Assembly: GCA_964480945.1 (NCBI GenBank)
Contig: CAYZRX010000010.1
Span: 1-63,651, forward strand
Direction: 5' to 3'
Origin: VGWB01 sp964480945
GTDB lineage: Bacteria > Bacteroidota > Ignavibacteria > UBA10030
DNA: 63,651 bases
Shown: positions 52,772 to 61,540 of the stretch, piece by piece
Numbering within the stretch: the first letter of the stretch is position 1
Layout of the letters: every line of letters starts with the position of its first letter
Notes under the pieces: model-generated
What the model saw: only the letters and a program-made list of their open reading frames with translations
Told to the model about the DNA's origin: nothing
The model's database searches: none
Position numbers and translations under genes: made by a program

Positions 52772-52842
52772 CGCGCGAAGAGTTCGCTGCTAGGAATAGA
52801 GTCGCTCAGACCTGAACAACAAAAACAGAGAGTGAACCCACA

Positions 52843-55209
52843 ATGTTCACAAACTACTTCAAAATCGCCTACAGGACGCTGCTCAGGTACAAAGCGTACA
52901 CCGCCACCAACATCTTCGGCCTGGCCGTGGGAATCGCGGCGACGATCCTCATCCTCTCGTACATCGAATTTGAGATGAGTTATGACGACTTCCAGAAGAA
53001 CGCTGGAAGTGTGTACCGCGTTTCCGTCGTCTGGAAGAAGGAGGGGAACGTCGAATCCGAGAGCGCTACGTTCGTCCCGCCTCTCGGACCAGCTATGTTG
53101 AAGGATATGCCAGAGGTGCAGAACTACGTTCGATTGCGGAACCCCGTGGTCGCTTACTTGTCGTCGGGAGAGCAGTCCTTCAGGGTGGACGGCATCGTCT
53201 ACACGGACTCCACTTTCTTCGACATCTTCTCGTTCCCGCTTGCTGCCGGAAACCCGCAGGAGGCACTGAGAGATCCGTATTCCATCGTTCTGACACCCGA
53301 GCTGGCGCTCACGCTGTTCGGAAGTGAGAATCCGATGGGGAAGATCGTGAAGGTCGACGGCGGGGAGTCGTTCCACGTGACGGGAGTTGTCCGGGAGCCA
53401 CCCGCCAATTCACAGATTCGTTTCAAAGCGCTCGCCTCCTTCTCAACACTTGAGCACCAGCCGAATATGTACCTCGGCTGGCGTGGCGGGAATCAGTACA
53501 TCACGTACGTCCAGCTGCGGCCGAACACACGCCCGGAGGATGTTGACCGGAAATTTCCACCATTCATGTGGGGGTACATCAATCAGGAGATGGCCTCGAT
53601 CGGCGTGAGCTTCGACCCCTACCTGCAGCCCCTGCGCGATGTTCACCTGTCCTATGACGAGAACTCCGCCGCGATCCGAGCCAATATCTATACCTTCGCG
53701 CTCATCGCGCTCTTCATTCTCGTGATCGCCTGCGTGAACTTCGTCAACCTGACCACTGCCCGGTCGGCCAAGCGTGCAAAGGAGGTCGGCGTGCGCAAGG
53801 TGCTGGGAGCCAATCGATCGACGCTCATCAAGCAGTTTCTGACCGAATCGCTGCTGCTGACGCTCCTCGCATCTGTGGTTGCTCTCTTTTTGGTGGAGCT
53901 CGTATTCCCTCTCTACAAGACCCTGCTTGCAGAAGACATCGGGGCATGGAGCGTGTTCCACGTCGGCACGATCCTCAACGTACTCGCTATCATTGTCGTT
54001 GTTGGTCTGATCGCCGGAAGCTATCCTGCTTTCTACCTTTCCTCCCTGCGCGCTGCTCAGACGCTGAAAAGCGGCGCTGTCGCCTCGGGCTCCAGAGGAA
54101 GACTGCGAAGTGTCCTCATCACGCTGCAATTTGCAGTCTCGATCGCGCTCATCGTTTGCACGGTGATCGTCGCGAGCCAGCTCGACTATCTGAAGGACCA
54201 GAAGCTCGGCTTCAACAAAGAGAACATCGTCGTGCTGCCGCTCATCGGCGACGCTGCAAAGTCGAAGAGCGACCTGCTGAAGGAGGAGATCGTACACCTG
54301 TCCGGCGTACTCGGCGCTTCGGCTTCGTCGGAGGTACCGATCAGCGGTTTCTCGAGCAATGGGTACTTCCCGGAGGGTCACAACTCTCCGATGATCATCC
54401 ATGTTGTCGACATCGACGACGATTTCCTGAAGACGTTCGGCATCGAGATTGCAGAGGGGCGGGGATTCTCTGCCGATCTTGCTTCCGACAAATCGGCCTA
54501 TCTGATCAACCAGACGCTCGCACGAACGCTCGGCTGGCAGAATCCCATCGGAAAAACCTTTCGACGAAACGGAGAACACATTGTTATCGGTGTCGTGAAA
54601 GATTTCAATTTCTCAACGCTCCACAGTCCCATCGAGCCGTTGATTATCACCTGTCGCCCGGAGGTCGGGCAATTCGACGATCTCTCGGTCAAAATCGGCG
54701 GCGCGAACGTCGCCAGCACGATGAAAGCCATTGAATCGATCTGGCAGAGGATCGTCCCTTCCACCCCGTTCTCCTACTGGTTCCTGGACGAGGCGTTTGA
54801 CCATCTCTATCGTGCCGAGGAGCGGTTCGAGACGCTTTTTCTTGCCTTCTCGGGGCTGGCGATCTGGATCGCAATGATGGGCCTGCTGAGTCTTGCATCC
54901 TTCGCGACGGAGGAGCGTACGAAAGAGATCGGCGTGCGCAAGGTATTCGGGGCATCGGTCGCGAGCATTACCGGCCTGCTCTCCAGAGATTTTCTGCGGT
55001 GGGTGGTTCTGGCGAACATCCTCGCCTGGCCTGCGGCGTACTACTTCATGACGATCTGGCTCCGGGATTTTGCCTACCGGATTGATCTGACCGTGTGGCC
55101 GTTCCTCATCGGCGGGTTCGTTGCCCTGCTGCTGGGGTGGCTGAGCGTCAGCTACCAGACGGTGAAGGCTGCGGTCGCAAACCCCATCGAAGCGTTGAGG
55201 TATGAGTAG
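52843..55209 (+). CDS. FtsX/MacB-type ABC permease P10
   Basis: 788 aa, GC-rich. TM1 is TNIFGLAVGIAATILILSYI. Module 1 AKEVGVRKVLGANRST, module 2 ERTKEIGVRKVFGASV. Tail AVANPIEALRYE (Val and Ile variants). Subfamily P3/P4/P10/P12 (FVPPLGPAMLKDMPEVQNYVR; LASDKSAYLINQTLARTLG). The second periplasmic domain is shorter than in P4. P11 begins 22 bp after its stop, the tightest junction in the array, so these two are surely co-transcribed. No strong SD lies directly upstream (gtgaacccacaATG). Confidence 0.95.
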   Translation: MFTNYFKIAYRTLLRYKAYTATNIFGLAVGIAATILILSYIEFEMSYDDFQKNAGSVYRVSVVWKKEGNVESESATFVPPLGPAMLKDMPEVQNYVRLRNPVVAYLSSGEQSFRVDGIVYTDSTFFDIFSFPLAAGNPQEALRDPYSIVLTPELALTLFGSENPMGKIVKVDGGESFHVTGVVREPPANSQIRFKALASFSTLEHQPNMYLGWRGGNQYITYVQLRPNTRPEDVDRKFPPFMWGYINQEMASIGVSFDPYLQPLRDVHLSYDENSAAIRANIYTFALIALFILVIACVNFVNLTTARSAKRAKEVGVRKVLGANRSTLIKQFLTESLLLTLLASVVALFLVELVFPLYKTLLAEDIGAWSVFHVGTILNVLAIIVVVGLIAGSYPAFYLSSLRAAQTLKSGAVASGSRGRLRSVLITLQFAVSIALIVCTVIVASQLDYLKDQKLGFNKENIVVLPLIGDAAKSKSDLLKEEIVHLSGVLGASASSEVPISGFSSNGYFPEGHNSPMIIHVVDIDDDFLKTFGIEIAEGRGFSADLASDKSAYLINQTLARTLGWQNPIGKTFRRNGEHIVIGVVKDFNFSTLHSPIEPLIITCRPEVGQFDDLSVKIGGANVASTMKAIESIWQRIVPSTPFSYWFLDEAFDHLYRAEERFETLFLAFSGLAIWIAMMGLLSLASFATEERTKEIGVRKVFGASVASITGLLSRDFLRWVVLANILAWPAAYYFMTIWLRDFAYRIDLTVWPFLIGGFVALLLGWLSVSYQTVKAAVANPIEALRYE

Positions 55210-55231
55210 TCACTCGACGAAAGGAGAACTC

Positions 55232-57703
55232 ATGCTGCTCAGCTATCTCAAAACGGCGATTCGAAACCTGGTACGCCACAAAGTGTCGTCGGTGATCAAC
55301 GTCGTCGGACTTTCGATCGGCATCAGCGCGTGCCTTGTGATCTACCTGATCGTGCACTATGAGTTCAGCTTTGATACGTTCCACCGGGATGGCGACAGGA
55401 TCTACCGTGTCGTCTCGATAATCGAGTTCCCCGGCATGACGTTCCCCAACTCCGGAGTACCGGTGCCTACCGCAAGAGCAGTGAGGGACGAAGTGACCGG
55501 TGTGGCCGGGGCGACGTTCTTTATCACCGCCAATGAAACGAAAGTGGCTGTTGCTGACGGCGAGAAGGGTCAACCGAGGGTCTTCAAGAAGCAAGGTGAG
55601 ATCATCTACGCCGATACAGCCTACTTCAAGATGTTCGACTATCGCTGGCTGGCCGGGTCACCCGCAACGGCACTGGCTGAGCCCTTCCGAGCGGTGCTGA
55701 CGGAGAGCCGGGCGAGATCGTACTTCCCCGACCTCCCTCTCTCTGAGGTCGTCTCCAGGCATCTCACGTACGACGATTCGATCACCGTGACCGTTTCGGG
55801 GATCGTGGAGGACCTCCACGAGATTACCGATTTCACGTTCCGCGAATTCATATCCCTCGGTACAGTTGAACACACAGGTCTGAAGGATCAGCGGGAATGG
55901 AACGAATGGGGAAGCATCAACTCGGCCTCTCAACTCTTCCTGAAACTGATGCCGGGAGTATCAGCGAAAAGTATTGAGACTCAGCTGGCGGAAGTGCGGA
56001 ACAGGCACAGAGGGAACGCGAGTAAAAAGGATGACACCCACCACTTCTTGCAGCCCCTGTCGGACATCCATTTCAGCCCGGAGTATGGAGCCTACAACAA
56101 TCCTCAAGCCTACAAGCCTGCGCTCTATGGATTGCTGGCAGTAGCGATCTTCCTGCTTCTCATCGGCTGCATCAATTTCATCAATCTCGCAACCGCACAG
56201 GCAGCGCAGCGGGCGAAGGAGATCGGCATCCGGAAAACCCTGGGAAGCAGCAAAGGGCACTTGATGCTGCAGTTTCTTGGAGAATCTTTCCTGCTCACCC
56301 TGTTGGCGACCGTTCTCTCCATCGCGATCGCTCCCCTGCTGCTGGACATCTTCAGAGACTTCATACCGGCAGGCGTGACCTACGCATCCACTTTTCAAAC
56401 ACACGTCTGGATATTCCTGGTGCTTTTGATTCTCGCCGTCAGCGTCCTATCGGGGTTCTATCCCGCCCTCGTGCTCTCCCGTTTTCAGCCGGCTTCGATC
56501 CTGCGAAATCAGGCGTTTGCAGGCAGATCGACCACGCGTGGGGCCTGGCTGAGGAAAACGCTGACCGTAGCCCAGTTCACCATCGCACAGTTCCTGATCA
56601 TCGCCACGATTGTGGTGAGCAAGCAAGTTCTCTTTTCACTCAATACCGATCTCGGGTATCGACGCGATGCGATCGTCTGGTTTCGCGTCCCCTGGAAGTT
56701 CTTCCACGGACAGTGGAATGCTTCATCTCTGCAGGCGGATAACAGGCGCTTCGCTTTGTTCGAGAAGCTGAAGGAAATTCCGGAGATCTCAAGGATAAGC
56801 CTGGCGGGGCCGCCTCCGGCATCCACGAGCACCTCCTCGACCACGATGAAAGTGGACAACGGCAAGAAGGTCGTAGAGACGATGGTCGAGATAAGATACG
56901 CAGACACCAATTACTTCAACCTGTACGGGATGAAGCTCGACGCCGGCCGGAACCTCATGCCAAGCGACACGGCGAAGGAGTACGTCATCAATGACACGTA
57001 TGCAAGGTCCCTCGGCTTCAACCGTCCCGAGGCGGCGCTGGGCCACTTCATCCAGCGCAGCTTCCGTGCCCCGATCGTGGGTGTTCTAGCCGATTTTCAC
57101 ACGAAGTCGACACACGTGGCCATCAAGCCGCTCGCCTATTCGGCTGCCAGCGATTACTGTTACACGTTCCACCTGGCACTGAAACCCCGGGATCCATCCT
57201 CGTGGAAGCGAGCATTGGACAAAACTGAAAAGGCCTATAAGGAAATCTACCCGGACCAGGATTTCGATGCAACATTCTTCGATCAGACCATTGCGGCATT
57301 CTACAGGACCGAACAGAACACCACCCGCCTGCTGAACTGGTCGGCCGGACTCGCCATCCTCATCAGCTGCCTGGGCCTTCTGGGCCTCGCCATTTACACG
57401 ACAAACACTCGTACCAAGGAAATTGGTGTGAGGAAAGTGCTAGGGGCGTCGGTCGTGGGGATCGTCTCCCTCCTGTCGAAGGACTTCCTGTTGCTTGTCC
57501 TCGTTGCGTTCGCCGTGGCCGCGCCCGTCGGATGGTGGGCCATGCATCGGTGGCTGGAGGATTTCGCCTATCGCACTGCGCTCAGCTGGTGGGTCTTCCT
57601 CCTGGCCGGCTGCCTCGCGATCGTCACGGCCCTTCTGACGGTAAGCGTTCAGGCGTTTAAAGCCGCTACGGCGAATCCAGTGGACTCCTTAAGGAATGAG
57701 TAG
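55232..57703 (+). CDS. FtsX/MacB-type ABC permease P11
   Basis: 823 aa, the longest permease. TM1 is INVVGLSIGISACLVIYLIV. Module 1 AKEIGIRKTLGSSKGH, module 2 TRTKEIGVRKVLGASV. Tail ATANPVDSLRNE (Asn for Tyr). It pairs with P1 as a distinct subfamily: FPNSGVPVPTARAVR, DYRWLAGSPATALAEP, FAVAAPVGWWAM compared with FAVAAPIAYYVM. P1 and P11 therefore bracket nine genes of other subfamilies. The frame reaches back to 55202 inside P10, but ATG 55232 has AAAGGAG six bases upstream. Confidence 0.94.
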   Translation: MLLSYLKTAIRNLVRHKVSSVINVVGLSIGISACLVIYLIVHYEFSFDTFHRDGDRIYRVVSIIEFPGMTFPNSGVPVPTARAVRDEVTGVAGATFFITANETKVAVADGEKGQPRVFKKQGEIIYADTAYFKMFDYRWLAGSPATALAEPFRAVLTESRARSYFPDLPLSEVVSRHLTYDDSITVTVSGIVEDLHEITDFTFREFISLGTVEHTGLKDQREWNEWGSINSASQLFLKLMPGVSAKSIETQLAEVRNRHRGNASKKDDTHHFLQPLSDIHFSPEYGAYNNPQAYKPALYGLLAVAIFLLLIGCINFINLATAQAAQRAKEIGIRKTLGSSKGHLMLQFLGESFLLTLLATVLSIAIAPLLLDIFRDFIPAGVTYASTFQTHVWIFLVLLILAVSVLSGFYPALVLSRFQPASILRNQAFAGRSTTRGAWLRKTLTVAQFTIAQFLIIATIVVSKQVLFSLNTDLGYRRDAIVWFRVPWKFFHGQWNASSLQADNRRFALFEKLKEIPEISRISLAGPPPASTSTSSTTMKVDNGKKVVETMVEIRYADTNYFNLYGMKLDAGRNLMPSDTAKEYVINDTYARSLGFNRPEAALGHFIQRSFRAPIVGVLADFHTKSTHVAIKPLAYSAASDYCYTFHLALKPRDPSSWKRALDKTEKAYKEIYPDQDFDATFFDQTIAAFYRTEQNTTRLLNWSAGLAILISCLGLLGLAIYTTNTRTKEIGVRKVLGASVVGIVSLLSKDFLLLVLVAFAVAAPVGWWAMHRWLEDFAYRTALSWWVFLLAGCLAIVTALLTVSVQAFKAATANPVDSLRNE

Positions 57704-57718
57704 TGGACTAAGTATAAT

Positions 57719-57769
57719 GAAATGATGATGTGATGGAATGATGGAGTGATGGAAGAGTGGGTGATGAGG
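57719..57769 (+). repeat. GATGGA-type low-complexity tract in the P11-P12 spacer
   Basis: A run of imperfect TGATGGA/ATGATG units (gatgatgtgatggaatgatggagtgatgg...) fills the first half of the 131-bp spacer. The second half ends ctacgtgaggctaggATG. A similar phrase, cttcgtgaggctgcgattct, sits in the P5-esterase spacer near 40830, possibly a decayed permease leader. Confidence 0.55.
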
Positions 57770-57834
57770 CGGTCGGCCGATCCAATGTCGCGATGACCCG
57801 ATGACTCAATTTCCTCGAACTACGTGAGGCTAGG

Positions 57835-60210
57835 ATGTTCACCAACTATCTCAAAGTTGCTCTCAGGGCGATGCTCAAGCAGAAGGGCTACGCGCTCATC
57901 AATATCATCGGCCTGACGGTGGGTATCTCGGCCTGTTTCCTCATCTTCCTCTGGGTGAAGGATGAGCTGGCGTACGATCGGTTCAACACGAAAGCTGAGC
58001 GGACGTACCGTGTGTCGTGGAAGGCGCGATTCGGAAACAACGAATGGGATATCCCGTTGATCCCGGTCCCGGTTGGAGAAACACTCGAGAAGCAGTTCCC
58101 TGAAGTCGAGCGAGCCGTCCGCTTCAGACCGGGCGGATTCTCCCTGCGGCTCGGCAACGACTTCGTCCGGGAAGACAAGGTCCTCTTCGTCGAAGACAAC
58201 TTCTTCGAGGTATTCACCGTCCGCTTCGTTTCCGGAAGTCCAACCGAGGCGCTCCGCGATCCGGATGCGATCATCCTCACAGCGGAGACGGCGCAGCGAT
58301 ATTTCCCGAACCAGAATCCGATCGGCCGGACGCTCGAGCGCAACGACGGGAAGCTCTTGCGCGTCACGGCTGTCGTCGAGGGATTCCCAGCGCAATCGCA
58401 TATGCACTTTGACTTCCTGGCGCCACTCAAGACTCTGCCCATTGTTGAGCGGCGCAAGGATCAGTGGGGATCGGCAACTGTTTTTACGTATGTCGTCTTG
58501 AAACAGGGACAAGACGTCGATGCGTTGCAGGCAAAGTTCCAACAGTACGTCGAGAAGACCGTTGCAGGGGACGTCTTTCGGCAGTCGGGCAACTACACTT
58601 CGTTTCCACTGACCCCGCTCCTCGATATTCACCTGCGGTCGCACCTGCAGTACGAATTGGAGCCCAACGGCGATATCACCTACGTGTATCTCTTCTCCAT
58701 CATCGCCATGTTCATCCTGCTGCTCGCCTGCATCAACTTCATCAATCTTGCCACCGCGCGATCGATGAAACGAGCGAGGGAGGTCGCGATCCGAAAGGTA
58801 CTCGGATCGATGCGGATGCAGCTTGTTCGCCAATTTCTGGTCGAATCGTTCGCCCACGTCCTGCTTGCCATCCTCGGGGCAGTTGCGCTCGCCGAGCTCG
58901 TCCTTCCGGCCTTCAACCAGCTTGCCGGAAAAGAGCTCGCCGTCGGTTTCTTCGATTCACCATTCGCATTTGCCACGCTCGCGGGACTCGCCGTCGTCGT
59001 GACACTCGTGGCGGGAGCATACCCGGCGATCTTTCTCTCATCCTTTTGGCCCGCGGAGGCGCTCAAAGCCGGACAAATGACTCACGCAGGTCGAGACCGG
59101 CTGCGGAAATTCCTCGTGGTGCTCCAATTTTGCATTTCTATTGCACTTATTGCCGGTACGCTGGTCGTCTTTAGCCAGCTCCGGTACATTCAGAACAAGC
59201 GTCTTGGGTTCGACAAAGAACACGTGCTCGTCATCCATCGTGCAAGCGGCCTTGGGACCCGCTTCGTCGCGTTCCGCGAGCGGCTTCGCCAGGAAGCATC
59301 CGTCGTCGATGCAAGCGGCGTGCAGTTCATGCCCGGGCAGATTTTCGATTCCACGGTCTTTTCCTTGGAACAGCCTGCAAACTACCAGAACACCTCCGTC
59401 TCGTACGATCTGATCGACGAACATACCGTCGCCGTCCTGGGCATGAAGATCGTGGCCGGACGAATGTTCTCGTCATCGATCGTTTCAGATTCTTCTTCCT
59501 TGCTTATTAATCAGACGGCGGCCGAAGCCTTCGGCTGGAAGGACCCGATTGGAAAGCACATCAGCATGGGGGAATCGTACAACGGGCCGGTTATCGGCGT
59601 CGTGGAGGATTTCCATTTCGAGTCCCTCCGCCACGAAGTGAAACCGCTGATCCTGCTCCTTAGCAGATGGAGTCCGGCGAATATGGCGGTGCGACTGCGG
59701 CCCGGCAATACCGTCCAGGCCGTCGAGCGCGTTCGCGCCCTCTGGAAAGAAACCGTGCCGAATGTGCCATTCGAGTTTTCTTTTCTGGATGCTGATTATC
59801 AGAAGCTCTATCAGAATGAAGAGCGCGTCGCGAGCGTGTTCTCAACATTTACCGCCCTTGCTATCGTCATCGCTTGCCTTGGTTTGTTCGGACTCGCATC
59901 CTTTACCGCGGAGCAACGCACCAAGGAGATCGGCATCCGAAAGGTCCTCGGTGCAACGGACGTTGGGATCGTTAGCCTTTTGACCAGGGAGTTCGCACAA
60001 TTGGTGCTGATCGCGACGGTCGTCGCCATACCGATCTCGTACCTCGCAATGGATCGCTGGCTTCAGAGTTTCGCGTATCGTACAGAGATGGGCTGGTGGG
60101 TCTTCGCGCTGGCAGGTGGGACAGCGATTGCGATTGCGATCTTGACAGTGAGCTATCAGGCAATCAGGGCCGCCCTGGCGAATCCCGTCGAAGCTCTTCG
60201 ATACGAGTAG
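57835..60210 (+). CDS. FtsX/MacB-type ABC permease P12
   Basis: 791 aa, last permease of the array. TM1 is INIIGLTVGISACFLIFLWV. Module 1 AREVAIRKVLGSMRMQ, module 2 QRTKEIGIRKVLGATD. Tail ALANPVEALRYE. Subfamily P3/P4/P10/P12 (LIPVPVGETLEKQFPEVERAVR; IVSDSSSLLINQTAAEAFG). The stop codon is enclosed by CTTC...GAAG arms, a short version of the palindromes seen after P3. It is followed after 108 bp by the 85-aa protein and then the second ATPase. Weak SD (gaggctaggATG). Confidence 0.95.
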   Translation: MFTNYLKVALRAMLKQKGYALINIIGLTVGISACFLIFLWVKDELAYDRFNTKAERTYRVSWKARFGNNEWDIPLIPVPVGETLEKQFPEVERAVRFRPGGFSLRLGNDFVREDKVLFVEDNFFEVFTVRFVSGSPTEALRDPDAIILTAETAQRYFPNQNPIGRTLERNDGKLLRVTAVVEGFPAQSHMHFDFLAPLKTLPIVERRKDQWGSATVFTYVVLKQGQDVDALQAKFQQYVEKTVAGDVFRQSGNYTSFPLTPLLDIHLRSHLQYELEPNGDITYVYLFSIIAMFILLLACINFINLATARSMKRAREVAIRKVLGSMRMQLVRQFLVESFAHVLLAILGAVALAELVLPAFNQLAGKELAVGFFDSPFAFATLAGLAVVVTLVAGAYPAIFLSSFWPAEALKAGQMTHAGRDRLRKFLVVLQFCISIALIAGTLVVFSQLRYIQNKRLGFDKEHVLVIHRASGLGTRFVAFRERLRQEASVVDASGVQFMPGQIFDSTVFSLEQPANYQNTSVSYDLIDEHTVAVLGMKIVAGRMFSSSIVSDSSSLLINQTAAEAFGWKDPIGKHISMGESYNGPVIGVVEDFHFESLRHEVKPLILLLSRWSPANMAVRLRPGNTVQAVERVRALWKETVPNVPFEFSFLDADYQKLYQNEERVASVFSTFTALAIVIACLGLFGLASFTAEQRTKEIGIRKVLGATDVGIVSLLTREFAQLVLIATVVAIPISYLAMDRWLQSFAYRTEMGWWVFALAGGTAIAIAILTVSYQAIRAALANPVEALRYE

Positions 60211-60318
60211 CGTGAAGAAGCCGAAATTACACCACGAGAGATGAACCCGCTCCGGGATAGATGAGTCAGTCTCATGAAGAATAAACCAAGGACGAAGGGA
60301 GAGGAGGAACAAGACGAT

Positions 60319-60576
60319 ATGGCTACCATATCTATCCACCTGCCGCCGATCGATGCGGAACGATCCGTCGACGTGGAGGTTTCTATCAACGGACACAAGC
60401 GCCGGTACAGCTATCGCGTCGAGGTGTTCCGGTGGGAGGACTGGTGCCGCCCCATGGAGGAACGGGCGACGGGGCTCAAGCGGATGATCATGAATTATGA
60501 CCCGGCCTGGCAGCTCATGGAGATCGGAGCCCCGACTGCTATCGACGTTCCTCTCATGTTCAGACGCGTCGGCTAG
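60319..60576 (+). CDS. Conserved small cytoplasmic protein of unknown function
   Basis: An 85-aa protein with no signal peptide or membrane segment. It has a beta-rich start (ISIHLPPIDAERSVDVEVSING), then RYSYRVEVFRWEDWC, a helix (RATGLKRMIMNYDPAWQLMEIGAP) and the end IDVPLMFRRVG. The pattern 'Y-S-Y-+-x-E...R-x-x-x-L-K-x-x-I-x-x-Y-D-x-x-W-x-L-x-E-I-G...P-L-M-F-R' looks like a small conserved family I have no name for. The start at 60319 has GGAGGA about 11 bases upstream; the frame also opens at 60274. It ends 39 bp before ATPase 2 and is probably co-expressed with it. Confidence 0.65.
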   Translation: MATISIHLPPIDAERSVDVEVSINGHKRRYSYRVEVFRWEDWCRPMEERATGLKRMIMNYDPAWQLMEIGAPTAIDVPLMFRRVG

Positions 60577-60615
60577 CTTCTCAAGAGAACTTTTGACACA
60601 TTCGGTGAGACGCCA

Positions 60616-61275
60616 ATGATTAGAACAGCGAACATTTTCAAGTGGTACTCAAACGGGTTCATGAAGACCTACGTCCTGCGAGACTTGAACTTCGAAGTCC
60701 GGGAAGGAGAGTTCATCTCGATTATGGGTCCATCCGGATCGGGAAAATCGACACTTCTGCATATTCTCGGGATGCTGGATGATCCATCGAGCGGAGAGTA
60801 CTACTTCACGGGCGAGCCGGTACACAAACTCAGCGAAAAGCAACGGACGGAGCTCCACAAATACTACATCGGGTTCGTCTTTCAGAGTTATCACCTGATC
60901 GACGATCTGACCGTTTATGAGAACCTTGAGACTCCCTTGATCTACAAGAAGATCAAGACGTCCGAGCGCAAGAGCCTTGTGAGCGACATACTCGATCGAT
61001 TCCAGATTGTGGCGAAGAAGGACCTTTTTCCCAACCAACTCTCGGGCGGCCAGCAACAACTCGTCGGCGTTGCTCGGGCCATTATCACGACCCCGAAATT
61101 GATCCTTGCCGATGAGCCCACCGGCAATCTTAACTCCGCACAGGGGGAGGAAATCATGGAACTCTTTAAGAAGCTGAACAACGAAGGAACAACGATTGTG
61201 CAAGTGACGCACTCTGAGAAGAACGCCTCGTACGGATCGCGCATCATCAACCTCCTGGACGGCCGAATCGTGTGA
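60616..61275 (+). CDS. ABC transporter ATP-binding protein with altered signature and D-loop (ATPase 2)
   Basis: A 219-aa LolD/MacB-type ATPase, collinear with ATPase 1. Walker A GPSGSGKST (38-46), Q-loop FVFQSYH, Walker B LILADEPTG and H-loop QVTHS are intact. The signature reads LSGGQQQLVGVARA, with Leu149 and Gly151 where ATPase 1 has Arg and Ala. The D-loop is NLNS, with Asn173 for the nearly invariant Asp. The DNA supports these codons (CTC, GGC, AAC). It may hydrolyse ATP more slowly, pair with ATPase 1 as a heterodimer, or serve only some permeases. It closes the export cluster. Confidence 0.93.
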   Translation: MIRTANIFKWYSNGFMKTYVLRDLNFEVREGEFISIMGPSGSGKSTLLHILGMLDDPSSGEYYFTGEPVHKLSEKQRTELHKYYIGFVFQSYHLIDDLTVYENLETPLIYKKIKTSERKSLVSDILDRFQIVAKKDLFPNQLSGGQQQLVGVARAIITTPKLILADEPTGNLNSAQGEEIMELFKKLNNEGTTIVQVTHSEKNASYGSRIINLLDGRIV

Positions 61276-61477
61276 GGTGAAAGGTATTGGATTACCCTAC
61301 CCACCTACTTCATCGCTCTTCGCTCTCGACCGCTGTCGCCTCAAGAGTTTGTCGACACCAGTCTTTGTGTCCTCGGCTCGCCTGTGAAGTTCCCCGACAC
61401 CGAAACGCAAACGTCGCGACCTGACACAAGAGGAACCGGTTGACCCTTCTGAGTGTTCGAGGGATCAGCGCCGCTGG

Positions 61478-61494
61478 TTCTAGGGTGCCTAGAA
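61478..61494. promoter_or_regulatory. Short palindrome upstream of the isochorismatase-like gene
   Basis: TTCTAGG-gtg-CCTAGAA is a perfect 7-bp inverted repeat, 47 bp before the ATG at 61541. It could be an operator or the end of the ATPase 2 transcript. The rest of the 265-bp gap shows nothing recognisable. Confidence 0.35.
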
Positions 61495-61540
61495 TAACGT
61501 TTGTACTGAAATACACCCTGTTATCACAAACGAGGAAAGT

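Noticed and set aside
28316..60210. Reading the array as an antibiotic biosynthesis or lantibiotic immunity cluster
   Set aside because: No precursor peptide, synthetase or modification gene is present; only transport, regulation and one esterase.
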